A stretch of 31,746 nucleotides of DNA from the NCBI GenBank assembly GCA_963594655.1, contig CAVBFD010000029.1:1-31746 (forward strand), given 5' to 3'. The notes under the pieces are model-generated. The model saw nothing but the letters and a program-made list of their open reading frames with translations. It did not search any database and was not told the origin of the DNA. The position numbers and the translations under genes are program-made. This DNA comes from Colivivens sp963594655 (GTDB taxonomy: Bacteria; Bacteroidota; Bacteroidia; Bacteroidales; Bacteroidaceae). Positions within the stretch are counted from its first letter, which is position 1. Each line of letters begins with the position of its first letter. Below are positions 15,469 to 23,507 of this stretch, in pieces.

Positions 15469-16742
15469 GCAAAGATAGGATAGTCCTTCATTATGTCGTT
15501 GACATGGCCGCGCACCTTGGCGATTACAGCCTCGTCCTCAGGAGCGTTGAGTACAGTCTCAATCATGTCGGCAATCTCCAGCATGAGGTCTTCCTTGGCT
15601 CCACGGGTCGTGATGGCAGGTGTTCCCAGACGGATTCCTGAAGTCTGGAACGCGCTTCGCGTGTCGAACGGCACCATGTTCTTGTTGGCTGTGATGTCGG
15701 CTGCCACGAGAGCCTTCTCCGCCACCTTACCGGTGAGGTCTGGATACTTGGTACGGAGGTCTACGAGCATACTGTGGTTGTCCGTACCGCCGGAGCAGAT
15801 GTAGAAGCCCTTGTCAATAAGAGCCTTCGCCAGTGCGGCGGCGTTCTTCTTAACCTGCTGCTGGTACACCTTGAACTCGGGCTGCAAAGCCTCACCGAAC
15901 GCCACTGCCTTGGCGGCTATCACGTGTTCGAGCGGACCGCCCTGCTGTCCAGGGAATACAGCGGAGTTGAGCAACTGCGACATCATCTTCACCTGTCCCT
16001 TAGGAGTGGTGAGTCCCCATGGGTTCTCGAAGTCCTTGCCCATAAGGATGATACCACCGCGCGGACCGCGCAGGGTCTTGTGGGTGGTGGAGGTCACGAT
16101 ATGCGCGTATTTGAGAGGGTTGTCGAGAAGTCCCGCAGCGATGAGTCCGGCCGGATGAGCCATGTCTATCATCAGGAGCGCGCCCACCTCGTCGGCTATC
16201 TTGCGCATACGGGCATAGTCCCATTCACGGCTATAGGCGGAACCGCCACCGATGATGAGTTTCGGCTTGTGCTGGAGAGCCAGCTTCTCCATCTCGTCGT
16301 AATCCACGCAGCATGTATCCGGATTGAGGTTGTAGCCTACAGGGTTGTAGAGGATACCGCTGGTGTTCACGTGGCTTCCGTGGGAGAGGTGTCCTCCCTG
16401 TTCGAGGTTGAGTCCCATGAAGGTGTCGCCGGGTTTGAGTACGGTAAGCAACACGGCGGCGTTGGCCTGTGCGCCCGAGTGGGGCTGCACGTTGGCGTAT
16501 TCCGCGCCGAAGAGTTTGCACACACGGTCGATGGCTGTCTGTTCCACGATGTCCACCACCTCGCATCCGCCGTAGTAGCGTTTGCCCGGATAGCCCTCAG
16601 CGTACTTGTTTGTCAGGCATGAACCCATGGCCTGCATCACCTGGTCACTCACGAAGTTTTCAGACGCTATCAGTTCGATGCCCTTCAACTGGCGCTGATG
16701 CTCCCGTTCAATCAAGGAGAAGATTTCGTTGTCTCTTTCCAT
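15462..16742 (-). CDS. glyA: Serine hydroxymethyltransferase
   Basis: PLP-dependent enzyme converting serine and tetrahydrofolate to glycine and 5,10-methylene-THF. About 426 residues from the ATG at 16742. A TTG at 16790 would add a poorly conserved 16-residue stretch overlying the promoter, so it was not chosen. Visible landmarks are ELIASENFVS near the start, EGYPGKRYYGG, MIDMAHPAGLIAAG, the PLP-lysine motif STTHKTLRGPRGG, and FPGQQGGPLEH. It heads the long minus-strand run and has a convincing promoter directly upstream. Confidence 0.96.
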   Translation of the reverse strand: MERDNEIFSLIEREHQRQLKGIELIASENFVSDQVMQAMGSCLTNKYAEGYPGKRYYGGCEVVDIVEQTAIDRVCKLFGAEYANVQPHSGAQANAAVLLTVLKPGDTFMGLNLEQGGHLSHGSHVNTSGILYNPVGYNLNPDTCCVDYDEMEKLALQHKPKLIIGGGSAYSREWDYARMRKIADEVGALLMIDMAHPAGLIAAGLLDNPLKYAHIVTSTTHKTLRGPRGGIILMGKDFENPWGLTTPKGQVKMMSQLLNSAVFPGQQGGPLEHVIAAKAVAFGEALQPEFKVYQQQVKKNAAALAKALIDKGFYICSGGTDNHSMLVDLRTKYPDLTGKVAEKALVAADITANKNMVPFDTRSAFQTSGIRLGTPAITTRGAKEDLMLEIADMIETVLNAPEDEAVIAKVRGHVNDIMKDYPIFAW

Positions 16743-16793
16743 TTGTTCTATCGAATTACTTTGTTTGTTATTCCTTTTTATTCCTTTCAAACG

Positions 16794-16826
16794 ACAAATT
16801 TAGAGAATTCTTTCCGCACGGCAAAA
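16794..16826 (-). promoter_or_regulatory. Bacteroidetes-type promoter for the glyA-inositol lipid operon
   Basis: On the minus strand TTTTG (16822-16826) is followed after 19 nt by TAAATTTGT (16794-16802), a good -33/-7 pair. The glyA ATG lies about 50 nt downstream. This is probably the main promoter of the nine-gene run. Confidence 0.75.
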
Positions 16827-17093
16827 TTTACCGCCGCAAAATGCGTTCCACGCACCTCAATTCACCTTATATTACAGTACTATGCGCTCCTGCGCTTGCA
16901 ACCCTCCGTTTTTTCTCTCTGACTGGAGAAATATTTTTCCAAGGTCAGGGAAATAATTTTCTCCAACCGGGGAAAATACGCACCGGAAGAAAAGACACCA
17001 TGCGAACGTACGATTTCTGTCGGAATCGGCGACAAAGAAGCGGCTAACAGCAAAAAAGTGCGACAAGGTAAGTACACCTACAATAATTTTCCG
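16827..17093. other. Divergent regulatory region between glyA and the MFS gene
   Basis: No gene is supported in the 424-nt gap between the two start codons. It contains an imperfect 40-bp dyad at 16925-16964 made of two AT-rich half-sites, and a CCGG...CCGG pair at 16967-16986. Short open frames here have no family resemblance. Confidence 0.45.
16925..16964. repeat. 40-bp imperfect dyad (possible operator)
   Basis: GGAGAAATATTTTTCC (16925-16940) and GGGAAATAATTTTCTCC (16948-16964) are each nearly palindromic and together form a larger dyad (about 13 of 16 positions pair). Their centres are about 23 nt apart, roughly two helix turns, as expected of a protein-binding double site. It could also fold as a hairpin. 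Confidence 0.45.
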
Positions 17094-17122
17094 TAACTTT
17101 GTGACCGTACAGACACAAAGTT
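17094..17122 (+). promoter_or_regulatory. -7 box of the MFS gene inside an inverted repeat
   Basis: TAACTTTGT (17094-17102) matches the -7 consensus, about 65 nt before the ATG at 17167. It is part of a perfect 9-bp inverted repeat, AACTTTGTG (17095-17103) and CACAAAGTT (17114-17122), separated by 10 nt. No clear -33 element is visible, which suits an activator- or repressor-controlled promoter. Confidence 0.55.
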
Positions 17123-17166
17123 GTCCGTAATCTTTACTTACTGAATAAAAACAGTCTTAAATAATT

Positions 17167-18612
17167 ATGAGCAATCAACCAACTAAAATGTCCCAGTTCC
17201 GCTGGGTTATGTGCGCAATGCTTTTCTTTGCCACAACAGTCAACTATCTGGACCGGCAGGTCCTCTCACTCACCTGGAAAGACTTCATAGCCCCCGAGTT
17301 CCACTGGAACGACGACGACTACGGAACGATAACCGCCTACTTCTCACTCATCTACGCCATATGTATGCTCTTCGCCGGCAAGTTCGTCGACTGGATGGGC
17401 ACCAAGAAAGGATACCTCTGGAGCATCGGTGTGTGGAGTGCCGGCGCATGCCTTCACGCCGCTTGCGGATGGGCCACCATGCACATCGAGGGACTGGGTT
17501 CGATAGAAGCCATGAGAGCTGTGGAATCGGGCAGTGCCATGGCGCTCGCTGTGGCTTCCACCAGCGTATGGCTCTTCCTCTTCTGCCGTTGCGTACTGGC
17601 GCTGGGTGAGGCGGGCAACTTCCCGGCAGCCATCAAGGTGACAGCCGAATACAACCCTAAGAAGGACCGCGCCTTCTCCACCAGTATCTTCAACAGCGGC
17701 GCGTCCATAGGCGCGCTCGTGGCCCCGGCATGTATCCCACTGCTCGCCGAGGCTTACGGATGGGAGATGGCTTTCATCATCATAGGCGGACTCGGATTCG
17801 TGTGGATGTTCTTCTGGATATGGCTCTACCAGAAACCCGAAAAGAGCAGGTTCGTCAACAAGGAGGAGCTTGAGTACATCCAGCAGGACGACAAGGAGGA
17901 CACGACTGCCGTCAAGGCACAGGACGAGGGCAAGGCCATATCACTCGCCAAGTGCTTCACCTACAGACAGACATGGTCGTTCATCGTGGGCAAGCTCTTC
18001 ACCGACGGAGTGTGGTGGTTCTTCCTGTTCTGGGCGCCGGCTTACTTCTCCGACCAGTTCGGCTACAAGAGTTCGTCAACAATGGGAATACTGCTCATCA
18101 TCGTGCTGTACACCATTGTGACCATCATATCCATCTACGGCGGTTACCTGCCCAAACTGTTTGTCGAGAAGAAAGGCATGCAACCGTACAACGGACGAAT
18201 GTTGGCGATGCTCATCTTCGCCTTCTTCCCTCTGGTAGCCCTCTTCGCACAGCCGCTCGGCACTTACTCGGCATGGTGGCCCGCAATACTCATCGGTCTG
18301 GCCGGAGCCGGACACCAGGCTTGGTCGGCCAACCTGTTCTCCACCATCGGTGACATGTTCCCCAAGAAAGCCATCGCCACCATCACTGGTATCGGAGGAA
18401 TGGCAGGTGGCGTGGGTTCGTACTTCATACAGAAAGGCGCGGGCAAACTGTTCACCTATACCGACGACATGGGCGACGCGTTCCAGTTCCTCGGGTTCAA
18501 CGGCAAGGAGGGCGGTTACTTCATCATGTTCTGCATCTGCGCTGTGGCTTACCTGCTGGCATGGTGCATCATGAAGGCTCTTGTACCTAAGTACAAACCT
18601 ATCACGGATTGA
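17167..18612 (+). CDS. MFS transporter, hexuronate (ExuT-like) family
   Basis: A 481-residue major facilitator protein with about 12 membrane segments. The ACS/hexuronate-transporter signature is clear: an N-terminal FATTVNYLDRQVLS segment, a loop with GKFVDWMGTKKG between segments 2 and 3, and RCVLALGEAGNFPAAIKVTAEY in segment 4. Members import glucuronate, galacturonate or related acids by proton symport at the inner membrane. The central cytoplasmic loop is long and charged (around residues 218-260). It stands alone, with its own promoter and terminator-like hairpin, so the catabolic enzymes must be elsewhere. The palindrome over its -7 box suggests specific regulation. Confidence 0.88.
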   Translation: MSNQPTKMSQFRWVMCAMLFFATTVNYLDRQVLSLTWKDFIAPEFHWNDDDYGTITAYFSLIYAICMLFAGKFVDWMGTKKGYLWSIGVWSAGACLHAACGWATMHIEGLGSIEAMRAVESGSAMALAVASTSVWLFLFCRCVLALGEAGNFPAAIKVTAEYNPKKDRAFSTSIFNSGASIGALVAPACIPLLAEAYGWEMAFIIIGGLGFVWMFFWIWLYQKPEKSRFVNKEELEYIQQDDKEDTTAVKAQDEGKAISLAKCFTYRQTWSFIVGKLFTDGVWWFFLFWAPAYFSDQFGYKSSSTMGILLIIVLYTIVTIISIYGGYLPKLFVEKKGMQPYNGRMLAMLIFAFFPLVALFAQPLGTYSAWWPAILIGLAGAGHQAWSANLFSTIGDMFPKKAIATITGIGGMAGGVGSYFIQKGAGKLFTYTDDMGDAFQFLGFNGKEGGYFIMFCICAVAYLLAWCIMKALVPKYKPITD

Positions 18613-18622
18613 TCGGGATAAA

Positions 18623-18700
18623 TGGAATTTTGTGAAAATACGGTGGGAAAACACATGGAATTTTGTGATTTTCCACCGTATTTTCTTTGGAATTTTGTGA
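18623..18700. repeat. Three direct copies of TGGAATTTTGTGA
   Basis: Exact 13-bp copies lie at 18623-18635, 18656-18668 and 18688-18700, spaced 33 and 32 bp. The first abuts the left hairpin arm, the second sits in the loop, and the third follows the right arm. Confidence 0.75.
18634..18685 (+). terminator. Terminator-like hairpin between convergent genes
   Basis: Arms at 18634-18651 and 18669-18685 pair over 17 bp with one bulged G; the right arm reads TTTTCCACCGTATTTTC and is followed by TTTGG. Because the genes on both sides converge, it may serve both directions. Confidence 0.6.
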
Positions 18701-18768
18701 TAAACCGACTGATAAAAGCCTTTATCCCTCTGATTATAAGACTATAATAAAAAAAAACGTTCACGACA

Positions 18769-19533
18769 CTAACTCCGCTGGGCGTGGCAGAGGTACTGTC
18801 CCTTGTGCTTGGTGAACACGCCCCACTCTATGGCGTGTGACGGACAGACATGGTAGCAGCGCATGCACTGCACACAGTGGTTGTCCCACACGGGACGCTT
18901 CGCCTCGTCAAGACGGATGTTATGGAACGGACAGGCGTTCACGCACTTCCCGCAGCCGACACACTTCTCCGAACTCTTGAAGTACTTAGGGGTGACAAGG
19001 AACTTGTTGAAGAACGGACGCACCACACGACTCTTCACCCACGGCATCTTGCCGGGGATGGTGTCGAAACCGCCACGTCCGTCAATGATGTCCTCGATGA
19101 CCTGCAGAAGGCGTTCATGCGCCCTGAGGTATTTCTCCCGCTCACGACTGATGGAGTCCACGTCGAAACCGGGCAGACAGACGTACGACTCCGGCATCTG
19201 GACGGCACGTCCCAACATGCAGTCCCACCCTTTCGCCGCCACGTCGGCACAGAAGATACGGTCGGTCTGTCCGGTGTCGTCGCCACAGGTGACGATAAAA
19301 TACACGTACGAGACGTTCTCGACCTCCATATGGCGGATGAAATGCTCCACGAACAGTGGAACTCCCCAACCGTAGCAGGGAAAGACAAAACCGAGCCGCT
19401 CCCCTTTCCTCAGACAGTAATACATGTCGCCCGTCAGTTCATCGGGCATGAACCGCAGCTCGTCATTCAACTCCCTCGCGACAAACTTGGCAACCCACTC
19501 CGAATTGCCTGTACCGGAAAAATAAAATATCAT
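18769..19533 (-). CDS. EFR1 family flavodoxin-ferredoxin protein
   Basis: A 254-residue two-part electron carrier. The N-terminus has a flavodoxin-like FMN loop, FSGTGNSEW (5-13). The C-terminus has two [4Fe-4S] motifs, C191-x2-C194-x2-C197-x3-C201 and C220-x2-C223-x2-C226-x3-C230. The EFR1 family is common in anaerobes; the partner and role are not known. It lies 48 nt downstream of corA on the same strand, so cotranscription is likely, though no functional link is obvious. The gene ends facing the MFS gene. Confidence 0.88.
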   Translation of the reverse strand: MIFYFSGTGNSEWVAKFVARELNDELRFMPDELTGDMYYCLRKGERLGFVFPCYGWGVPLFVEHFIRHMEVENVSYVYFIVTCGDDTGQTDRIFCADVAAKGWDCMLGRAVQMPESYVCLPGFDVDSISREREKYLRAHERLLQVIEDIIDGRGGFDTIPGKMPWVKSRVVRPFFNKFLVTPKYFKSSEKCVGCGKCVNACPFHNIRLDEAKRPVWDNHCVQCMRCYHVCPSHAIEWGVFTKHKGQYLCHAQRS

Positions 19534-19581
19534 ACAATCTTGTCCTTAACCCTCTGTCGTCTCAAACCTCCAAACACCCGA

Positions 19582-20508
19582 CTACAACCATTTCTTGCTT
19601 CTGAAGAACAGCCAACCGAGAACGGTGATGACCACGGAGATGAAGATGGCGATGGCAAAGCCCCACTTGCTGTTCTCCATACCGTTGACGAGATTCATTC
19701 CGAAGAGGCTCGCCACCAAGGTAGGCAACATGATGATCATGTTCAGGCCCGTCAGCAATCGCATCACACGGTTCATACTGTTGTTGATAAGGTTGGCGTA
19801 AGTGTCCATCGTGGAGTCAAGGATGTTGGCGTAGATGGTCGTCATCTCCCTCGCCTGCTGCATCTCGATATTCACGTCCTCAATCAGTTCCGCGTCCAGG
19901 TCGTCCACAGGCAAGCGGAACTTCAACTTGCTAAGGAGTGTCTCGTTGCCACGGATGGAGGTGGCGAAATAGGTCAGACTGTCCTGCAGGCGCGACAAGC
20001 CTGTCAAGTCCTTGTTGTCCACGTCACGGTCGAGATTGCGCTTTGCCTTCTCAATCAAGCCGTTCACCTGCTTCAGGTATTTCAAGTACCACACACTGGC
20101 ACTGAGGAAGAGACGGAACACAAGGTCGGTGGCGTCGATGAATCCCTCCTTCCTGCGCTGTTGGTGACTGATGAAGTCGAGCATCATCTTGGTCTCCTGG
20201 TTACACACCGTGATTATCTTGTCGTCCTTAATCAGCACACCAAGCGGAATGGTGGTGTACGGACTACGGCTCATGATGGTCTTCTGGTGGGGAATACGGA
20301 TGATAATCATCAGCCAACCCTCATCATAGTCGTAACGGGCGCGCTCGTCCGTATCCGAGATGTCCTCAAGGAAATAGTCGGGAATCTTCAGGTCGCCCAC
20401 AAGATACTTCACATCATCCTCCACAGGACAAGTCACTTGAATCCAACAGCCGGACTCCCATTTGTCCAGCAGAGTGATGTCCTTATTAAAATTCCAATAA
20501 GTACGCAT
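19582..20508 (-). CDS. corA: CorA family divalent-cation channel
   Basis: A 308-residue Mg2+ (or Co2+/Ni2+) channel of the CorA family. The diagnostic GMN motif (270-272, in ASLFGMNLVNGM) ends the first of two C-terminal membrane helices. The second helix (284-302) ends in a basic tail (RSKKWL). The long cytoplasmic N-domain and the coiled stalk helix fit the family. The start is the ATG at 20508. It is preceded by an unusually long leader (about 170 nt) and followed by the EFR1 gene. Confidence 0.9.
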   Translation of the reverse strand: MRTYWNFNKDITLLDKWESGCWIQVTCPVEDDVKYLVGDLKIPDYFLEDISDTDERARYDYDEGWLMIIIRIPHQKTIMSRSPYTTIPLGVLIKDDKIITVCNQETKMMLDFISHQQRRKEGFIDATDLVFRLFLSASVWYLKYLKQVNGLIEKAKRNLDRDVDNKDLTGLSRLQDSLTYFATSIRGNETLLSKLKFRLPVDDLDAELIEDVNIEMQQAREMTTIYANILDSTMDTYANLINNSMNRVMRLLTGLNMIIMLPTLVASLFGMNLVNGMENSKWGFAIAIFISVVITVLGWLFFRSKKWL

Positions 20509-20695
20509 AAGTTTATACTCTTCTAAATCCAGTAATCGACCGCTGACGGCAACGCCGCCACAGCCTGTTTACAAGTAAAGGCGGAAAGAGTCTAAACCTA
20601 CTGTTCTTCTGTCAAGACCCCATCCTTTGGCTACTCAAACTATTCGCCGGATAATCGTCCATAATTTTATAAATTGAGTTTCGGGTGCAAAGGTA
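20509..20695 (-). promoter_or_regulatory. corA promoter and long structured leader
   Basis: A -7 box TACCTTTGC is seen on the minus strand (20687-20695), which implies a 5' leader of about 170 nt before the corA ATG. Near 20540-20565 the leader can form a stem (GCTG-T-GGC paired with GCC-GT-CAGC). No known riboswitch class is recognised. Confidence 0.5.
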
Positions 20696-20741
20696 AGGAA
20701 AAATCAAAGACAATGTAACTCCACACAGACTTTTTTGCGCC

Positions 20742-21578
20742 TTAGGCATGGAATGTCCTCAAACCGTCCATGGGCGAACGTTCAACATTGCCCACACGGA
20801 AGCCGAGCGACTCCGCCGCCTCAGTCAGTTCGTCACGGTAGCCCCACGCCACCGAACCCACGAAATGCACAGGCAGCGACGGACGCCGGTAGTTGGACAC
20901 GTTACGGATAAAGAACTGCCGGAAACAGTCCACAAGGAAGCGGTGTATCTCCTCATTGTCACGGTGACCGCTACAGAACCGCGCCACTCCGCCGAGGAAA
21001 CGGTTGGCCATGGGCTGGCGGTACACCTTATCTATAATGGCAGGGGCATCCAGACCCGTCTCCTCATGGAACAGGTCACACACACTACTGGAAAACTGCC
21101 GCTTCAGCACGTCCCCAACAAGCCGTTTTCCGATGTAAGCCCCACTGCCCTCGTCGCCCAGTATGTAACCGAGGGGCGACACGTTCTCCCGGACAGCCGT
21201 ACCGTCGTAATAGCACGAGTTGGCGCCCGTGCCGAGTATACATGCGATTCCCTCCTCATGGCCGCACAGCGCGCGCGCCGCTCCGGTCATGTCGCCGCTG
21301 ACCTCCACTGTCGCACTGTTCCCGAAGAAACCGCGCAGACAAGCGACCAACACAGGAGAGGCCTCCGCAGTACATCCAGCGCCATAGAAGAAGAGCTTAT
21401 GCCCACCGGCCTCAACCTGAGACAAGTGGGGCATAAGCTCGTCCTTTATAATTCCGTTTATCGTCTCAACAGACTGATGGTAAGGGTTGATGCCCTGAGT
21501 CGTCACCAACCGGTGTCCGTCCCCGTCCGTCACATCCCAGTCTGTCTTGGTAGACCCACTGTCGGCAATCAGTCTCAT
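20742..21578 (-). CDS. BadF/BadG-type sugar kinase (N-acetylglucosamine kinase-like)
   Basis: A 278-residue ASKHA-fold ATPase. Phosphate-1 loop DSGSTKTDW (6-14), catalytic Asp96 in VSGDMTGAARAL, phosphate-2 loop GTGANS (116-121), GDEGSG (141-146) and a late adenosine-type motif GSVAWGY are all present. Bacteroidetes relatives are annotated as GlcNAc kinases, and amino-sugar phosphorylation is the most likely role, but the substrate is not provable here. It overlaps manC by 4 nt (ATGA), which suggests coupled translation and a link to nucleotide-sugar or cell-wall sugar supply. Confidence 0.82.
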   Translation of the reverse strand: MRLIADSGSTKTDWDVTDGDGHRLVTTQGINPYHQSVETINGIIKDELMPHLSQVEAGGHKLFFYGAGCTAEASPVLVACLRGFFGNSATVEVSGDMTGAARALCGHEEGIACILGTGANSCYYDGTAVRENVSPLGYILGDEGSGAYIGKRLVGDVLKRQFSSSVCDLFHEETGLDAPAIIDKVYRQPMANRFLGGVARFCSGHRDNEEIHRFLVDCFRQFFIRNVSNYRRPSLPVHFVGSVAWGYRDELTEAAESLGFRVGNVERSPMDGLRTFHA

Positions 21579-22636
21579 TCGGCACTGAACTCTTTTATCC
21601 GCTGCTCTTCAGACAGTTTGCAGATGAGGAGCGTGTCGCCCTTCTCCGCCACGATGTAACCGTCGAGTCCCTGCACCACCACACGCCGCTCCTCCGTGGT
21701 GTGGATGATACAGTTCTTGGAGTCGTACAGTTCCACCCTCTGCCCTATCTTGGCGTTACCAGCCTCGTCCTTGTTGGCCAAGGTCATCAGAGAGCCCCAT
21801 GTGCCCACGTCGCTCCATCCGAAATCGGCTGGATAGACATAAATCTCCTCAGCCTTCTCCATGACAGCGTAGTCGATGGAGATGCTCTTGCACTTAGGAT
21901 AAGTCTCGTCAATCATCTCCTGCTCCTTGTCCGTCCCGTAGTAAGGGAGCAGACCCTCGAACATCTGTGACACCTCCGGCTCGTAGTAGCGCAGAGCCTG
22001 CACTATGGTCTCCACGTTCCACACGAAGATACCGGAGTTCCAGAAGTACTCAGCCTGACGGATGTACTGCCCGGCGGTCGCCAAGTCGGGCTTCTCACGG
22101 AACTGGTCCACCCTGTAGATCGACTTCACACGCGACGACGGAGTGGAAAGGTCCGCCTGGATGTATCCGTATCCTGTCTCGGGACGGGTGGGATGCATTC
22201 CGAGGGTCACAATGGCGTCGGTCTCCGCCGTGAAATCGAGGGCGGAGGAGATGACACGTCTGAACTCCTCCTGGTCGGTCACCATATGGTCGCTCGGGGT
22301 AATCACGAGATTGGCTTTCGGATTCTTCTTCTTTATCCTCCAGCTCACGTAAGCGATACACGGAGCGGTATTCCGGCGGCAAGGCTCAAGCAGGATATTG
22401 GCCTCCGGCACTTCCGGCAACTGCCGCTTCACGATGTCGGCATACTGTTTGGAAGTGACGACCCACACGTTCTCCGGAGCCACCACACCCTTGAACCTGT
22501 CAAAAGTCAACTGGATGAATGTCCTGCCGCACCCCATCACGTCGATGAACTGCTTAGGACATTCAGGAGTACTCATCGGCCAAAAACGGCTGCCTACACC
22601 GCCAGCCATTATGACTAAGTTGTTGTTATTGTTCAT
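21575..22636 (-). CDS. manC: Mannose-1-phosphate guanylyltransferase
   Basis: Makes GDP-mannose from mannose 1-phosphate and GTP. The 353-residue protein has the nucleotide loop MAGGVGSRFWPMS (10-22), PKQF (27-30), EPCRRNTAPCI (84-94), TPSDH (113-117), and a QFREKPD segment. It is the single-domain form without a fused phosphomannose isomerase domain. Transcription starts from a promoter nested in the rpsP terminator, and the sugar kinase gene overlaps its 3' end. Confidence 0.93.
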   Translation of the reverse strand: MNNNNNLVIMAGGVGSRFWPMSTPECPKQFIDVMGCGRTFIQLTFDRFKGVVAPENVWVVTSKQYADIVKRQLPEVPEANILLEPCRRNTAPCIAYVSWRIKKKNPKANLVITPSDHMVTDQEEFRRVISSALDFTAETDAIVTLGMHPTRPETGYGYIQADLSTPSSRVKSIYRVDQFREKPDLATAGQYIRQAEYFWNSGIFVWNVETIVQALRYYEPEVSQMFEGLLPYYGTDKEQEMIDETYPKCKSISIDYAVMEKAEEIYVYPADFGWSDVGTWGSLMTLANKDEAGNAKIGQRVELYDSKNCIIHTTEERRVVVQGLDGYIVAEKGDTLLICKLSEEQRIKEFSAE

Positions 22637-22656
22637 ACATCAATCGGATTAACGGG

Positions 22657-22689
22657 GCAAAGGTATAAAAAAACTGGCTAACCTCCAAA
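22657..22689 (-). promoter_or_regulatory. manC promoter nested in the rpsP terminator
   Basis: On the minus strand TTTG (22686-22689) and TACCTTTGC (22657-22665) are 20 nt apart, a full -33/-7 match. The -33 element is the loop of the upstream terminator hairpin. The ATG of manC is about 20 nt downstream of the -7 box. Confidence 0.8.
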
Positions 22690-22702
22690 CGGGTCAGCCA
22701 GT
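22666..22702 (-). terminator. Intrinsic terminator of rpsP
   Basis: The 11-bp stem (22673-22683 with 22692-22702, one G-U pair) has an 8-nt loop and is followed on the minus strand by seven Ts (22667-22673). It lies 20 nt after the rpsP stop codon. Confidence 0.85.
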
Positions 22703-22722
22703 AAATTACAATCTTTGTCCAA

Positions 22723-23268
22723 TTAAGCCTCTGCGGGAGCTTCCTCAGCGGGAGTCTCTTCAGTTGCCTCCTCTGCGGGAGCGGCTGCTGCCTCTGCGGC
22801 TGCGACAGCTGCGGCCTTCTTCTCTGCCACCTTCTTTGCGATCTCAGCGTTCACCTGCTTCTCGGCTGCGATACGGGCCTCGTAAGCGGCTTTCCTTGAA
22901 GCCTCAGTCTTGTTCTCCTGAGCCAAAGTCTTCTTCTCCTTGTCAGCCTTCCACGCGTCGAACTTGACTTGTGCGGCAGCCTCATCGAAGGCTCCCTTCT
23001 TGACACCTCCAAGGAGATGCTTCATGAGGTACACGCCTTCTGAGGAAAGGATGTTGCGCACTGTGTCAGTCGGCTGAGCGCCGGTCTGCACCCAGTAGAG
23101 CGCGCGATCAAAGTTCAAATCAATTGTTGCAGGGTTGGTGTTCGGGTTGTAAGTTCCGATCTTCTCAACGAAGCGACCATCACGTGGTGCGTCTGCATGA
23201 GCGATCACGATAGCATAGAACGCGTATCCTTTGCGTCCGTGACGCTGCAATCTAATCTTAGTTGCCAT
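22723..23268 (-). CDS. rpsP: 30S ribosomal protein S16 with C-terminal extension
   Basis: Residues 1 to about 80 are the S16 core (MATKIRLQRHGRKGYAFY, then IGTYNPN and the GAQPTDTVRNIL segment), which is needed for 30S assembly. The protein is 181 residues, more than twice the about 80 of E. coli S16. The extra part is a charged Lys/Ala helix-like stretch followed by an Ala/Glu-rich acidic tail (PAEEATEETPAEEAPAEA). Such long tails are common in Bacteroidetes S16; their role is unclear. It is a single-gene unit with its own -7 box and terminator. Confidence 0.96.
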   Translation of the reverse strand: MATKIRLQRHGRKGYAFYAIVIAHADAPRDGRFVEKIGTYNPNTNPATIDLNFDRALYWVQTGAQPTDTVRNILSSEGVYLMKHLLGGVKKGAFDEAAAQVKFDAWKADKEKKTLAQENKTEASRKAAYEARIAAEKQVNAEIAKKVAEKKAAAVAAAEAAAAPAEEATEETPAEEAPAEA

Positions 23269-23333
23269 TCTTTTTTGTTTCTGTTTTTGATATTAATAAT
23301 GATTTGAATGTGCCACTAACTCGTAGTAGCGGC

Positions 23334-23342
23334 GCAAAGGTA
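23334..23342 (-). promoter_or_regulatory. -7 box for rpsP
   Basis: On the minus strand TACCTTTGC is a perfect -7 element, about 65 nt before the rpsP ATG. No clear -33 element is seen. Confidence 0.6.
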
Positions 23343-23507
23343 CGAATAAAATCCGGAACGCGGGGCATCGGCAACATATTTTTATTCGTCCGCCCCGTAA
23401 ATCCGGTGCCACGGCTTCCGTTTTGCAACACTGGCTGTCAAACGACAAACTGGCACTCGACACTTGATTTTACCGCTGTCAATCATAAAAAAAAATGTGT
23501 CCAAGAC

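Noticed and set aside
15466..15477. TATCTTTGC directly before the rlmN ATG, resembling a -7 box and a second leaderless start
   Set aside because: The bases encode the last residues of GlyA (I-F-A-W), so they may exist for coding reasons, and no -33 element is present.
16872..17077. Short overlapping open frames on both strands between glyA and the MFS gene
   Set aside because: About 65 codons each, low-complexity, no ribosome-binding site or family match; the region is better explained as regulatory DNA.
18850..20526. Long plus-strand frame across the EFR1 and corA genes
   Set aside because: Shadow of two recognised genes; His/Val/Leu-rich with no domain.
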